Below the pieces are notes generated by a model. The model made no database searches. It was not told where the DNA came from and worked only from the letters and a program-made list of their open reading frames with translations. This document shows positions 25,660-38,121 of a stretch of 64,000 bases of DNA, piece after piece; the stretch's first letter is position 1, and the number at the start of each line of letters is the position of its first letter. Both the position numbers and the translations under genes were made by a program. This stretch comes from Streptosporangium album. Lineage in GTDB: Bacteria > Actinomycetota > Actinomycetes > Streptosporangiales > Streptosporangiaceae. The stretch covers positions 124,001 to 188,000 of the forward strand of contig NZ_JACHJU010000001.1 in the NCBI RefSeq assembly GCF_014203795.1, given 5' to 3'.

Positions 25660-26595
25660 ATCGGTCACCCCGCCCCCACTCTGGCTCAGCTGCGCGCATT
25701 CCTCGCGGTCGCCGATCATCTGCACTTCAGGGAGGCCGCCGCCTCGCTCCGGATGAGCCAGCCCGCCCTGTCGAGCGCGGTGTCGGCCCTGGAGGAGATT
25801 TTGCACACACAGTTACTGGAACGGACCACCAGGAAGGTCCTGCTGACCCCGGCGGGCGACCGGGTCGCGGTGCACGCCACCCGGGTGCTCAACGCGATGG
25901 AGGACCTGATGGGCGAGGTGGCCCAGAGCCGGGAGCCCTTCTGCGGCCCGGCACACCTGGGAGTGATCCCGACCGTGGCCCCCTACGTGCTTCCCGCATT
26001 GCTGCCGATGCTCTCGCGGAAGTTCCCGCAGCTCAAGCTGACCGTGCACGAGGCCAAGACCGAGACCATCCTGGGGGAGGTGCGCGAGGGCCGCCTCGAC
26101 ATGGTGCTGCTGGCGCTGCCGACGGACACGGCCGGCCTGGTGGAGAAACCTCTCTACGACGAGGACTTCCTGCTCGCCGTCTCCTCGGACCACCCGCTGG
26201 CCGGCGCGGACGGACCACTGGACCGGGACGTGCTCAAAGGGCTGGACATCGTGCTGCTCAACCAGGGCCACTGCCTGCGCGAACAGGCCATCGACGTCTG
26301 CCGCGAGGTCGGTGCCCGCGCCACCGCGGCCACCTACGCGACCAGCCTCCCCACCCTGGTCCAGCTCGTCGCGGGCGGCCTCGGCGTGACCCTGCTCCCG
26401 GAGTCGGCCGTCCCGGTGGAGACGGGCAGGCGCACACGGCTGGCACTGCGCCGCTTCCGGCCCCCCGCCCCGGGCCGCACCATCGGCCTCGCCTACCGGG
26501 CGAGCTCCGCCCGGGCCCCGGAGTATGCCGAGCTGGCCGACGCCGTCCGCGGCGCGATCCGCGCCAAGCGCCTCCCGGTCCGGATCACCTCGTGA
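25660..26595 (+). CDS. oxyR: OxyR-type LysR regulator with no canonical start codon
   Basis: The frame reads PTLAQLRAFLAVADHLHFRE, AAASLRMSQPALSSAVSALEE, a complete LysR winged helix, and later GHCLREQAIDVC, the two redox cysteines of OxyR. The first ATG (25753) would cut away half of the DNA-binding domain. Upstream of it, back to an in-frame TGA at 25645-25647, there is no ATG, GTG or TTG. GAGAGG (25646-25651) sits 8 bp before an ATC codon at 25660, so I place the start there with a noncanonical ATC, giving 311 residues. A sequence error (for example ATC for ATG) is the other explanation. It should control ahpCD. Confidence 0.85.
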   Translation: MGHPAPTLAQLRAFLAVADHLHFREAAASLRMSQPALSSAVSALEEILHTQLLERTTRKVLLTPAGDRVAVHATRVLNAMEDLMGEVAQSREPFCGPAHLGVIPTVAPYVLPALLPMLSRKFPQLKLTVHEAKTETILGEVREGRLDMVLLALPTDTAGLVEKPLYDEDFLLAVSSDHPLAGADGPLDRDVLKGLDIVLLNQGHCLREQAIDVCREVGARATAATYATSLPTLVQLVAGGLGVTLLPESAVPVETGRRTRLALRRFRPPAPGRTIGLAYRASSARAPEYAELADAVRGAIRAKRLPVRITS

Positions 26596-26666
26596 TCATG
26601 TCCGGACGGTTCCAGCGGGGCAACGCGCTCACCCGGCCACGACATGGCGATCACTCCGCCAGGCGA

Positions 26667-27851
<1,185 letters not shown>

Positions 27852-27944
27852 GCGCCCAGCGTAACCGGCACGCTGTCCGGCGATCGACACCGGTGGTTCC
27901 CCGTCACCGGGTACGGTTTCCATGACGACAGGAGGGATGCGACG

Positions 27945-31037
<3,093 letters not shown>

Positions 31038-31080
31038 GCAGGCACATCACGTTCCGCGACACAGCGGGGGAGGAGACGGC

Positions 31081-31920
31081 ATGAGCAGGAACGACTGGTT
31101 CGAGCCGTCCCGGCCGATCCGGGTCGAGGGCGGCATCCGGGCGCGGAGCAGGCGGGGCTCGATCGGCGAGCAGTGGTGGTCGCGCCGGTTCATCGACATC
31201 CTTGAGCGCGTCTGCGACCGGGGCAGGCTCAGCCGGGGACGCTCGTACGCGCGCTCCGGCCAGGTCCTCGACCTGGAGATCGCTCCCGGTCTGGTCACGG
31301 CGCGGGTCCAGGGGTCGAGGAGGACTCCCTACAAGGTGGGGATCGAGATCGCGGCCTACGACGCGGACCGGTGGCGGGCTCTCGCCGGGGCGCTGGCCGC
31401 GCAGGCCCTCTACCGCGCGAAACTGCTCGCCGGGGAGATGCCGGCGGAGATCGAAGATGTCTTCCACCGGTGCGACCTCCCGCTCTTCCCCGACGAGCGC
31501 GAGCTGGACATGGACTGCTCGTGCCCCGACTGGGGGTTCCCCTGCAAGCACCTGTCGGCCGTGCTGTACGTGCTGGCCGAGGCGTTCGACGACGACCCGT
31601 TCCTGGTGCTGGCCTGGCGGGGCATGGGCAAGGACGCCCTGCTCGGCGCCCTCCGCGAGACCGGCGGCGGGGAGGAGCCGGCACCGGCCCGGCCGGGGCT
31701 GTTCGACGTGACCGACACGCCGTTCACCGAGCGGATGGCGGACTTCTACGAGCCGGGCGCCTCCCCCGCACGCCTGCGCGACCGTACGGCGCTGCCCGTC
31801 GCCCCGCCGGACCTGCTGCTACGTACCCTCGACCCACCGCCGCTCACGGCACGGAAGATCCCCATCCTGGACCTCCTCCGGCCCGCCTACCAGGCCTTCG
31901 CGGAAAGCGACGACGCCTGA
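31081..31920 (+). CDS. SWIM zinc-finger protein
   Basis: 279 residues, ATG at 31081 behind GGGGGAGGAG. The SWIM signature CxCx6CxH is DCSCPDWGFPCKH (Cys146, Cys148, Cys155, His157). N-terminal RRFIDILERVCDRGRLSRGR and SYARSGQVLDLEIAPGLVTA form the standard domain before it. SWIM domains bind DNA or proteins and in bacteria sit next to SNF2 ATPases as here. The two probably work as one complex; the biological role of the pair is not established. Confidence 0.92.
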   Translation: MSRNDWFEPSRPIRVEGGIRARSRRGSIGEQWWSRRFIDILERVCDRGRLSRGRSYARSGQVLDLEIAPGLVTARVQGSRRTPYKVGIEIAAYDADRWRALAGALAAQALYRAKLLAGEMPAEIEDVFHRCDLPLFPDERELDMDCSCPDWGFPCKHLSAVLYVLAEAFDDDPFLVLAWRGMGKDALLGALRETGGGEEPAPARPGLFDVTDTPFTERMADFYEPGASPARLRDRTALPVAPPDLLLRTLDPPPLTARKIPILDLLRPAYQAFAESDDA

Positions 31921-32099
31921 GAAAACGGCAACAGGCGACTGGAAGCCGGCCTAAGCGAGGCCACGTCGGCCGTCAGCGTTGACGGCTACCCGCCTTCCTG
32001 GAGTCCGGCGAGGCGGGCGCGGGCGTCGGCGGGGAAGAACACCCCTTTTGGTGGGGTCGTCTATGCATGATCTGTTGTGTGGTGGTACGTCTATTTCCT

Positions 32100-33047
32100 G
32101 TGACCCGAAGGCTTCACGAGCTGGACGCGCTCCGCGGCTTCGCGGTGTGCGGGATCATGCTGGTCAACACCTGGCAGCACACCCGTGAACACCTGAAGGC
32201 CTCCGACCGGAACGCGGTCGACTGGGCGATCGACAACCTCCTGCAGAGCAGGTTCTATCCGATCTTCTCGTTCCTGTTCGGCCTGAGCTTCGTGCTGTTC
32301 CTGAGATCCGCCGCCCAGCGGAGCGACCACCCGCGAGTGGTGCTGCTGCGCAGGCTGGCGGTGCTGGCGTGCTTCGGCCTGGCCCACCAGCTCGTCAACC
32401 CCGGCGAGGTGCTCCTGCCGTACGCGATCTTCGGGGCGCTGGTCCTGCTGCCCGTCACCTTCCTCCCCCGCCCCGTGACGCCGGTGCTCGGCATGGCCGT
32501 CACGGCCTGGGCGGTGCACGAGGGGGGCGGGGTGAAGCTCATCCCGGGACTGTTCCTGCTGGGGATGGTCGTGATGGAGTATCCGCCGCCCGAGTGGCTG
32601 CTGCCGCCCGTCTTCGTCGTCACCACCGTGCTCGCGGCCGGGCTCGGCTACCTGTGGATCCGCACCACCGCCGATCCCGGTCTCTTCTACCGGGGCACCT
32701 ATCCGGCCGCCGGACTGGCCGCGGCGACGGCGTACTGCACCGGGCTGCTGCTGCTCCTGCGGACCCGGGCGCGCGACGCGCTGCTCTCCGTCCTGGCCCC
32801 GCTCGGCCGGATGGCCCTGACGAACTACCTGGTCAGCACTGTGGTCATCCTGCTGTCCCTGCCGCTGCTCACCGCGGACCCGACCCGCCTCACCGGAGTG
32901 GCGCTGGCCGTCGGCGTCCTGGCCCTGCAGGTCGTTCTCAGCCGGATGTGGCTGGCCAGGTTCAGGTACGGACCGCTGGAGTGGGTGTGGCGCCGCCTCA
33001 CGTGGATGGAGCCGGTGCGGGGCAGCCGGATAGGGTCGGTCGTGTGA
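32100..33047 (+). CDS. DUF418-domain membrane protein
   Basis: 315 residues from the GTG at 32100; ATG at 32067 is an alternative and neither has a strong ribosome site. RLHELDALRGFAVCGIMLVN is the acyltransferase-3-like opening of DUF418 proteins; QSRFYPIFSFLFGLSF follows, and the C-terminal DUF418 domain reads GRMALTNYLVSTVV and YGPLEWVWRRLTW. About nine membrane helices. Function unknown. GTGA overlap with the next gene. Confidence 0.87.
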   Translation: MTRRLHELDALRGFAVCGIMLVNTWQHTREHLKASDRNAVDWAIDNLLQSRFYPIFSFLFGLSFVLFLRSAAQRSDHPRVVLLRRLAVLACFGLAHQLVNPGEVLLPYAIFGALVLLPVTFLPRPVTPVLGMAVTAWAVHEGGGVKLIPGLFLLGMVVMEYPPPEWLLPPVFVVTTVLAAGLGYLWIRTTADPGLFYRGTYPAAGLAAATAYCTGLLLLLRTRARDALLSVLAPLGRMALTNYLVSTVVILLSLPLLTADPTRLTGVALAVGVLALQVVLSRMWLARFRYGPLEWVWRRLTWMEPVRGSRIGSVV

Positions 33048-33928
33048 CCCGCATCGCCCTGTGCCAGATCCCGGTCTCCACCGAGCCCGCCGCCAACCTG
33101 CGCCGCGCCCTGGAGGCGCTGGAGCGGGCCGCCGCCGACGGTGCCGACCTGGCGATCTTCCCCGAGGCCACGCTCACCCGGTACGGCCCGCGGATCACCG
33201 ATCTGGCCGAACCGCTGGACGGGCCATTCGTCACCGCCCTGGCCGGGGCCGCCAGGGCGCACGGGCTGGCTGTGATCGCGGGCGTGTTCGAGCCGGGGGA
33301 CGGCCTGACGGGCGACCCGGCGCAGAACGGTGACGCCTCCGGAGTCGACGGCACAGGCCGGACCGGGGACGCCTCCAGAGGCGGCGGCGCTCCCCGGGTG
33401 TACAACACCGCGGTGGCCATCGGCCCCGACGGCACGGTCCGGGCGGCCTACCGGAAGATCCACCTGTTCGACTCCTTCGGCGCCCGCGAGTCCGAGCTGG
33501 TCGAGCCGGGCTCCACCCCGGTCGTGGTGGAGCTGGCCGGACTCCGGATCGGCCTGGTCACCTGCTACGACATCCGCTTCCCCGAGCTGACCAGGGCCCT
33601 GGTGGACCAGGGGGCCGACCTGTTCGCGGTGATCGCCGCCTGGGGGTCGGGGCCGATGAAGGAGGAGCACTGGGCGACCCTGGTCCGGGCCCGCGCGATC
33701 GAGAACACCGTCTGGGTGGCCGCCGTGGGCCAGGCTCCCGCCCCGGAGGCCCGTGACGGCTTCGGGATCGGCCGGAGCATGCTGGTCGACCCGATGGGCG
33801 TGGTCCGCTCCGATCTGGGTCCCGCGCCCGCCGTGCAGACGTGCGAAGTCGATTCTCAGATCACGATTGCCACCCGGAATGCCCTGCCGTGCCTGGAACA
33901 CCGACGGCTCCAGGTCGGCAGATCGTAA
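33044..33928 (+). CDS. Carbon-nitrogen hydrolase (nitrilase superfamily)
   Basis: 294 residues; GTG start at 33044 overlaps the upstream stop (GTGA). The Glu-Lys-Cys triad is visible: AIFPEATLTRYG (Glu), AYRKIHLFDSFG (Lys) and LVTCYDIRFPELTRAL (Cys). An acidic Gly-rich insertion (about residues 88-112, GDPAQNGDASGVDG) is not part of the fold. Cytoplasmic amidase, possibly of the omega-amidase/deaminated-glutathione (Nit) type given the GTGFFxR-like pattern is absent; substrate uncertain. Confidence 0.9.
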   Translation: MTRIALCQIPVSTEPAANLRRALEALERAAADGADLAIFPEATLTRYGPRITDLAEPLDGPFVTALAGAARAHGLAVIAGVFEPGDGLTGDPAQNGDASGVDGTGRTGDASRGGGAPRVYNTAVAIGPDGTVRAAYRKIHLFDSFGARESELVEPGSTPVVVELAGLRIGLVTCYDIRFPELTRALVDQGADLFAVIAAWGSGPMKEEHWATLVRARAIENTVWVAAVGQAPAPEARDGFGIGRSMLVDPMGVVRSDLGPAPAVQTCEVDSQITIATRNALPCLEHRRLQVGRS

Positions 33929-33937
33929 AATGCGATC

Positions 33938-34399
33938 GTGAGTGATCCACCAGGGCGTAGAACGCAGATGCAGAAGGTCATCCCGCCTCGGCTGCTCGTG
34001 CCCTATCTGGCCGGCCGGCGGACCGTGATCTCGGGATATGTCTACCGTGTGCAGGACTGCGCCCGCCTGACCACCCCAGCCCAGCTGTTCATGGGCCTTG
34101 ACCTGGGATTCGACGGCTCGGAGCTGACGGTGACGGTGCCGGAGATCTATCTGATGCGCTGGTTCGCCCGCGACATGGACAGCTACGCCGTGCCGTACGG
34201 ACCGCACATGGGCGGCGACTGGAACGATTCACCGCCCTTCGCCGGGAACGGTTTCACCACCTCGCGCGAGCACGTCGTGCCGCAGTTCCACACCACGCCG
34301 GTGCCCATCCCCGCGGGTGCGGAGATCATCCATGTGACGGCCGACGGGGAGCGTCTCTTCGGCCTGTACGACGGACTGAGCTGGAGGCCGGCGGCATGA
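33938..34399 (+). CDS. Hypothetical protein (first of an overlapping pair)
   Basis: 153 residues. I do not recognise it. No signal peptide or membrane helix. Distinctive elements are RRTVISGYVYRVQDCARL, MRWFARDMDSYAVPYGPHMG and FTTSREHVVPQFHTTPVPIP near the C-terminus, rich in aromatic and His residues. GTG at 33938 begins 9 bp after the nitrilase stop; ATG at 33968 is possible. The stop overlaps the ATG of the next gene (ATGA), so the two products are probably made together. Confidence 0.68.
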   Translation: MSDPPGRRTQMQKVIPPRLLVPYLAGRRTVISGYVYRVQDCARLTTPAQLFMGLDLGFDGSELTVTVPEIYLMRWFARDMDSYAVPYGPHMGGDWNDSPPFAGNGFTTSREHVVPQFHTTPVPIPAGAEIIHVTADGERLFGLYDGLSWRPAA

Positions 34400-34827
34400 G
34401 CCCCGAGATCGAGCCGGTGGCCTCGGGCTTCGTCGCCCACCACGCCGACCGGACCCACGCCGCCGCCCTCGGCCCGGACGGCGACGAGGTCGTGCTGTTC
34501 AGCGAGGAGGCCCGGGAAGGCTTCGAGGCCACCTCGGGCTACTGGCGCAAGACGGTCCCCCGTGAGGATCTCGACTGGCTGGTGCTGGTCCGCACGGTCG
34601 GCGCGTTCGGCGGCGAGCCGTGCCTCATCCTCGACGTCTCGGAGGAGAACGGCGAGGAGAGCCTGCACATCGCCTACACCGGGCACAGCGGGATGAAGGC
34701 CGAGGCCCTGGGCTACTGGATGGTCGACCACGGCGCCTACGAGGTCGTCGTCCCCCGCGACGAGGTCTTCTCCATCCGGATCGAGCGCGTCCCGGTCCCG
34801 CTGTCCCCGTCGAGATCCGAACCGTAG
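34396..34827 (+). CDS. Hypothetical protein (second of an overlapping pair)
   Basis: 143 residues, acidic. HHADRTHAAALGPDGDEVVL, SEEAREGFEATSGYWRKTVP and GHSGMKAEALGYWMVDHGAY are the most distinctive stretches. No known motif, signal peptide or membrane helix is seen. Coupled by ATGA overlap to the preceding hypothetical gene. The size and pairing could suggest a toxin-immunity or antitoxin-type relation, but nothing in the residues proves it. Confidence 0.68.
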   Translation: MSPEIEPVASGFVAHHADRTHAAALGPDGDEVVLFSEEAREGFEATSGYWRKTVPREDLDWLVLVRTVGAFGGEPCLILDVSEENGEESLHIAYTGHSGMKAEALGYWMVDHGAYEVVVPRDEVFSIRIERVPVPLSPSRSEP

Positions 34828-34883
34828 AACCAGTCGACGGGCGGCACCTGTCAACCGGCGGGCCGTCCGGGTGTCTCGACATT

Positions 34884-35384
34884 GTGATCGACCTTTCCAC
34901 AGCAGCGCCTCCCTCGTTCGCCGAGCTGTTCGCGGCGCACCATCTGTCGATGGTGCGGCTGGCCGGGCTGCTCGGCGCCGACGACCCGGAGGACATCGCC
35001 CAGGAGGCGTTCGCCCGCCTCCACGCACGGTGGTCGCGGCTGCGCGACGACGGCGCGGCCGTCGCCTATGTGCGGTCCATCGTGTGCAATCTGACCCGTA
35101 ACCGGCTGCGCCATCTGCGGCTGGTACGGCTGCGCCCGCTCGAACCTCCCCCGGCCGCACCCAGTGGCGAGCACGCGGTCATCGTCGCGGAGAGGCATCA
35201 GGAGCTCCTGGCGGCCGTCGACCGGCTCCCCCGCCGCCAGCGTGAGGCTCTGGTCCTGCGCTACTGGCTGGACCTGTCCGAACGGGAGATCGCCGACGCC
35301 ATGGGCGTCTCCCCCGGCTCCGTCAAAACCCACACGAGCCGCGGCATGTCCGCCCTCGCCAGGACTCTCCGGGAGGAATCGTGA
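34884..35384 (+). CDS. ECF RNA polymerase sigma factor, SigE-family type
   Basis: 166 residues. Region 2 is FAELFAAHHLSMVRLAGLLG, DDPEDIAQEAFARLHARW; region 4 is LPRRQREALVLRYWLDLSER, EIADAMGVSPGSVKTHTSRG. GTG at 34884 is the only reasonable start but lacks a clear ribosome site, so the mRNA may begin nearby. Its TGA overlaps the GTG of the following membrane protein, the usual arrangement for a sigma factor and its regulator. Confidence 0.9.
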   Translation: MIDLSTAAPPSFAELFAAHHLSMVRLAGLLGADDPEDIAQEAFARLHARWSRLRDDGAAVAYVRSIVCNLTRNRLRHLRLVRLRPLEPPPAAPSGEHAVIVAERHQELLAAVDRLPRRQREALVLRYWLDLSEREIADAMGVSPGSVKTHTSRGMSALARTLREES

Positions 35385-36580
35385 ACGATCTCGAAGAGCG
35401 CCTGCGCGCCGCGCTCGACGCCCGCGCCGGCACCTACACCGTCAGCCCGGACGCCTACCGGAAGGTCCGGTCCCGCGGCCGGAGGGTACGGCGGTGGCAA
35501 TGGCTCGCACTGCTCCCGGTGGCGGCCGGCGTGACCGCCGTCGCGGTGTTCCTGACCGTGAGCGGCGGCGCCGAGGGCGACATCGCCACCGGCACCGTCG
35601 AGAAGGGGAACCTCTACCGGCGGGTCACCGCCACGTACCCTCCGGTCGGCGAGCCGGTGACGGTCGACGACCCGGCGGAGAACAGGCCGGTGATCATGTG
35701 GATCACCGGAAAGACCAATCCGGCCGACAGCACCCGCTACGGGCTCTGTGCCATCACCCAGCAGGCGTCCGGCGGAGCGACGAGCTTTTGCACGAACGTG
35801 CCCCAGGCCGGCCGTGACAGCGAACAGGCCTGGTACCTGAACGGGTCCGACTCGACCTGGCCACGCCGCAGGCTCGGGCTGAGCTACGGCGCCGCCCGGG
35901 ACGTCGTGGCGAAGGTCGAGGCCATCGCCAAGGACGGCACCAGGATCCCCGGCACGGTCCACCGGCCCGGCGGCGCACCGCTGGTGATGTGGACCGTGGC
36001 CTTCCCGTCCAGCGCCGGGGTGACGCGCTTCGAGTTCTCCGACAGCGGGGGGAAGGTCGTGCAGCGGCTGAAGCGGGACGAGCCCATGACGGACCCGGAC
36101 GTCGCGAAGCCGCCCATCGGGCCCGCCCTGGACATGGCCGGCGGGCTCACCGCGCGCCTGTACGCCAACCCGGACCGGACGGTCGTCTGGTCGCGCGGCG
36201 GCGACGACATAGGGCTGAACCTCCTGGAACCCGGTCAGCTTCTGGCCGACCTGGCGGGGAAGAAACGGCCGGTGGACCTCCGGCTCCACGAGGGTCTCTG
36301 GTACGGCGTCGCCCGGACCGACACCGCGCGGATCTCGCTGGTCTTCAAGGACGGCACGTCGGCCGACGCCGGCACGGTCCCCGACCCATGGGGCGGGGCC
36401 GCCGCGCTGTTCTCCGGCACCTACCGGCATCCCGGTGACGCCTATCTGGAGGGCTTCCGGCTCGTCGGTTACGACGCGGCCGGGGTCGAGATCTGGCACG
36501 ACGACGTGCCCGCCGTCACCCCGATCCGGCCGGACTCCTCTCCGGAGGAGACGCTCCGGCCGCCGGTGCCGGGGAACTAG
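35381..36580 (+). CDS. Membrane-anchored partner of the ECF sigma factor (putative anti-sigma)
   Basis: 399 residues. A short cytoplasmic N-terminus (MNDLEERLRAALDARAGTYT, SPDAYRKVRSRGRRVRRW) is followed by a single membrane helix (about residues 39-61) and a 335-residue outer domain of no known family, with two Cys (about 127 and 139) that may pair. There is no HxxxCxxC zinc motif of classical ZAS anti-sigma factors. Anti-sigma function is inferred only from the overlap with the sigma gene and the topology. Its stop shares a CTAG with the opposing carboxyltransferase gene. Confidence 0.75.
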   Translation: MNDLEERLRAALDARAGTYTVSPDAYRKVRSRGRRVRRWQWLALLPVAAGVTAVAVFLTVSGGAEGDIATGTVEKGNLYRRVTATYPPVGEPVTVDDPAENRPVIMWITGKTNPADSTRYGLCAITQQASGGATSFCTNVPQAGRDSEQAWYLNGSDSTWPRRRLGLSYGAARDVVAKVEAIAKDGTRIPGTVHRPGGAPLVMWTVAFPSSAGVTRFEFSDSGGKVVQRLKRDEPMTDPDVAKPPIGPALDMAGGLTARLYANPDRTVVWSRGGDDIGLNLLEPGQLLADLAGKKRPVDLRLHEGLWYGVARTDTARISLVFKDGTSADAGTVPDPWGGAAALFSGTYRHPGDAYLEGFRLVGYDAAGVEIWHDDVPAVTPIRPDSSPEETLRPPVPGN

Positions 36581-38121
36581 ACCCCGAGCCGCCGGTAGCG
36601 GGCCAGGCGGGCGGTGCGGCGGTCCGCGGGGGCCCGCCTCAGCAGGCCGGCGATCTCGTATTCGAGGGCGCCGGCCACCCGGCGGCAGAAGGCCTCCGGC
36701 TCGTAGGCGGCGTCGGGGCGCTCCGGGATGATCCGGTCCACGATGCCGTCGCGCCGCAGGTCGGTGGATTTCACGCCCTGCGCTGCGGCGATCTCCGGGG
36801 CGAAGTCCACGCTCCGGTACAGCAGCGCCGAGGACCCCTCCGGGGGCAGCGGGGACAGCCAGGCGTGCTGGGCGCAGAGCACCCGGTCGGCCGGCAGGAG
36901 CGCGAGAGCCGCGCCGCCCGCGCCCTCGCCGAGCAGCAGGCAGACGGTCGGGGCGTCCAACACCACCAGGTCGGCCAGGGAGCGGGCGATCTCCGCGGCC
37001 AGCCCGCCCTCCTCGGCCGCCTTGGACAGCGCGGCCCCGGCGGTGTCGACCACGGTGACCAGCGGCAGGCCCAGCTCGGCGGCCAGGCGCATGCCCCGCC
37101 GCGCGACCCGGAGCCCGGCCGGGCCGAGCGGGGTCACGACGCGCCGGCGGCTGCGGTCCTGGCCCAGCACGACGGCGGGAGCCGCGCCGAACCGGGCCAG
37201 GGCCAGCAGCATGCCGGGGTCGTTCTCGCCCTCGCCGGTGCCGTTGAGCGGGGTGACGTCGGAGGCGCCGAGCTTGAGCAGCGCCCGCACGCCGGGACGG
37301 TCGTCCCGGCGGGAGCGGGTGATCGCGTCCCACGCCTCGATCGGCTGGATCCGCTCGTCCGGCTCGGGGCCGCTCCGCAGCTCCTCGCCTGGGGCGCACA
37401 GTACGGCCAGCGTCCGGATCGCGACGCGCCGCGCGTCCTCGGCGGAGACGACGGCGTCGACCAGGCCGTGGGCGAAGAGGTTCTCCGCGGTCTGCACCCC
37501 CTCCGGGAACGGGTAGCCGTGCAGCGACTCGAACACCCTCGGCCCGAGAAAGCCGATCAGCGCGCCCGGCTCGGCGGCGGTGACGTGCCCCAGCGACCCC
37601 CAGGAGGCGAAGACGCCGCCGGTCGTCGGGTGGCGGAGGTAGACGACGTACGGCAGGCCCGCGGCGCGGTGCGCGATCACCGCGGCGGTGATCTTCACCA
37701 TCTGGGTGAAGGCCAGCGCGCCCTCCTGCATCCGGGTGCCTCCGGAGGCGGGGGCGGCCAGCAGCGGGAGCCCCTCGGCGGTGGCGCGCTCGATCGCGGC
37801 GGTGAGCCGCTCGGCGGCGGCCACCCCGATCGACCCGGCCATGAAGGAGAACTCGCAGGCGATGACCGCGACCCGGCGCCCGTCGAGCAGGCCCTCGCCG
37901 GAGACCACCGATTCGTCGTATCCGGTCCTGGTCCGGGCCTTGGCCAGTTCCTCGGCGTAGTCCGGCCCCGGAGCGGCCGGATCGGCGGGGGTCTCGTCCC
38001 ACGAGCGCCATGTCCCCGGGTCGAGGACGACGTCGATGAGGGTGCGGGCGTCGGGCCGGGTGGGGCTCGTCCCCTGCCCTCGCGCGGTGGGCTCCGCGTT
38101 GGAGGGATTCTCAGCGTTCAC
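36577..38121 (-). CDS. Acyl-CoA carboxylase carboxyltransferase (fused beta/alpha subunit)
   Basis: 514 residues from a GTG at 38121. The N-terminal half (FSFMAGSIGVAAAERLTAAI, APASGGTRMQEGALAFTQM, TTGGVFASWGSLGHVTAAEP) is the beta-type and the C-terminal half (VVDTAGAALSKAAEEGGLAA, VCLLLGEGAGGAALALLPAD) the alpha-type crotonase domain. No cysteine zinc ribbon is present at the N-terminus. It would transfer carboxyl from biotin to an acyl-CoA; no biotin carboxylase or carrier gene is in the window. The start overlaps the CoA-transferase stop by 11 bases. Confidence 0.87.
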   Translation of the reverse strand: MNAENPSNAEPTARGQGTSPTRPDARTLIDVVLDPGTWRSWDETPADPAAPGPDYAEELAKARTRTGYDESVVSGEGLLDGRRVAVIACEFSFMAGSIGVAAAERLTAAIERATAEGLPLLAAPASGGTRMQEGALAFTQMVKITAAVIAHRAAGLPYVVYLRHPTTGGVFASWGSLGHVTAAEPGALIGFLGPRVFESLHGYPFPEGVQTAENLFAHGLVDAVVSAEDARRVAIRTLAVLCAPGEELRSGPEPDERIQPIEAWDAITRSRRDDRPGVRALLKLGASDVTPLNGTGEGENDPGMLLALARFGAAPAVVLGQDRSRRRVVTPLGPAGLRVARRGMRLAAELGLPLVTVVDTAGAALSKAAEEGGLAAEIARSLADLVVLDAPTVCLLLGEGAGGAALALLPADRVLCAQHAWLSPLPPEGSSALLYRSVDFAPEIAAAQGVKSTDLRRDGIVDRIIPERPDAAYEPEAFCRRVAGALEYEIAGLLRRAPADRRTARLARYRRLGV

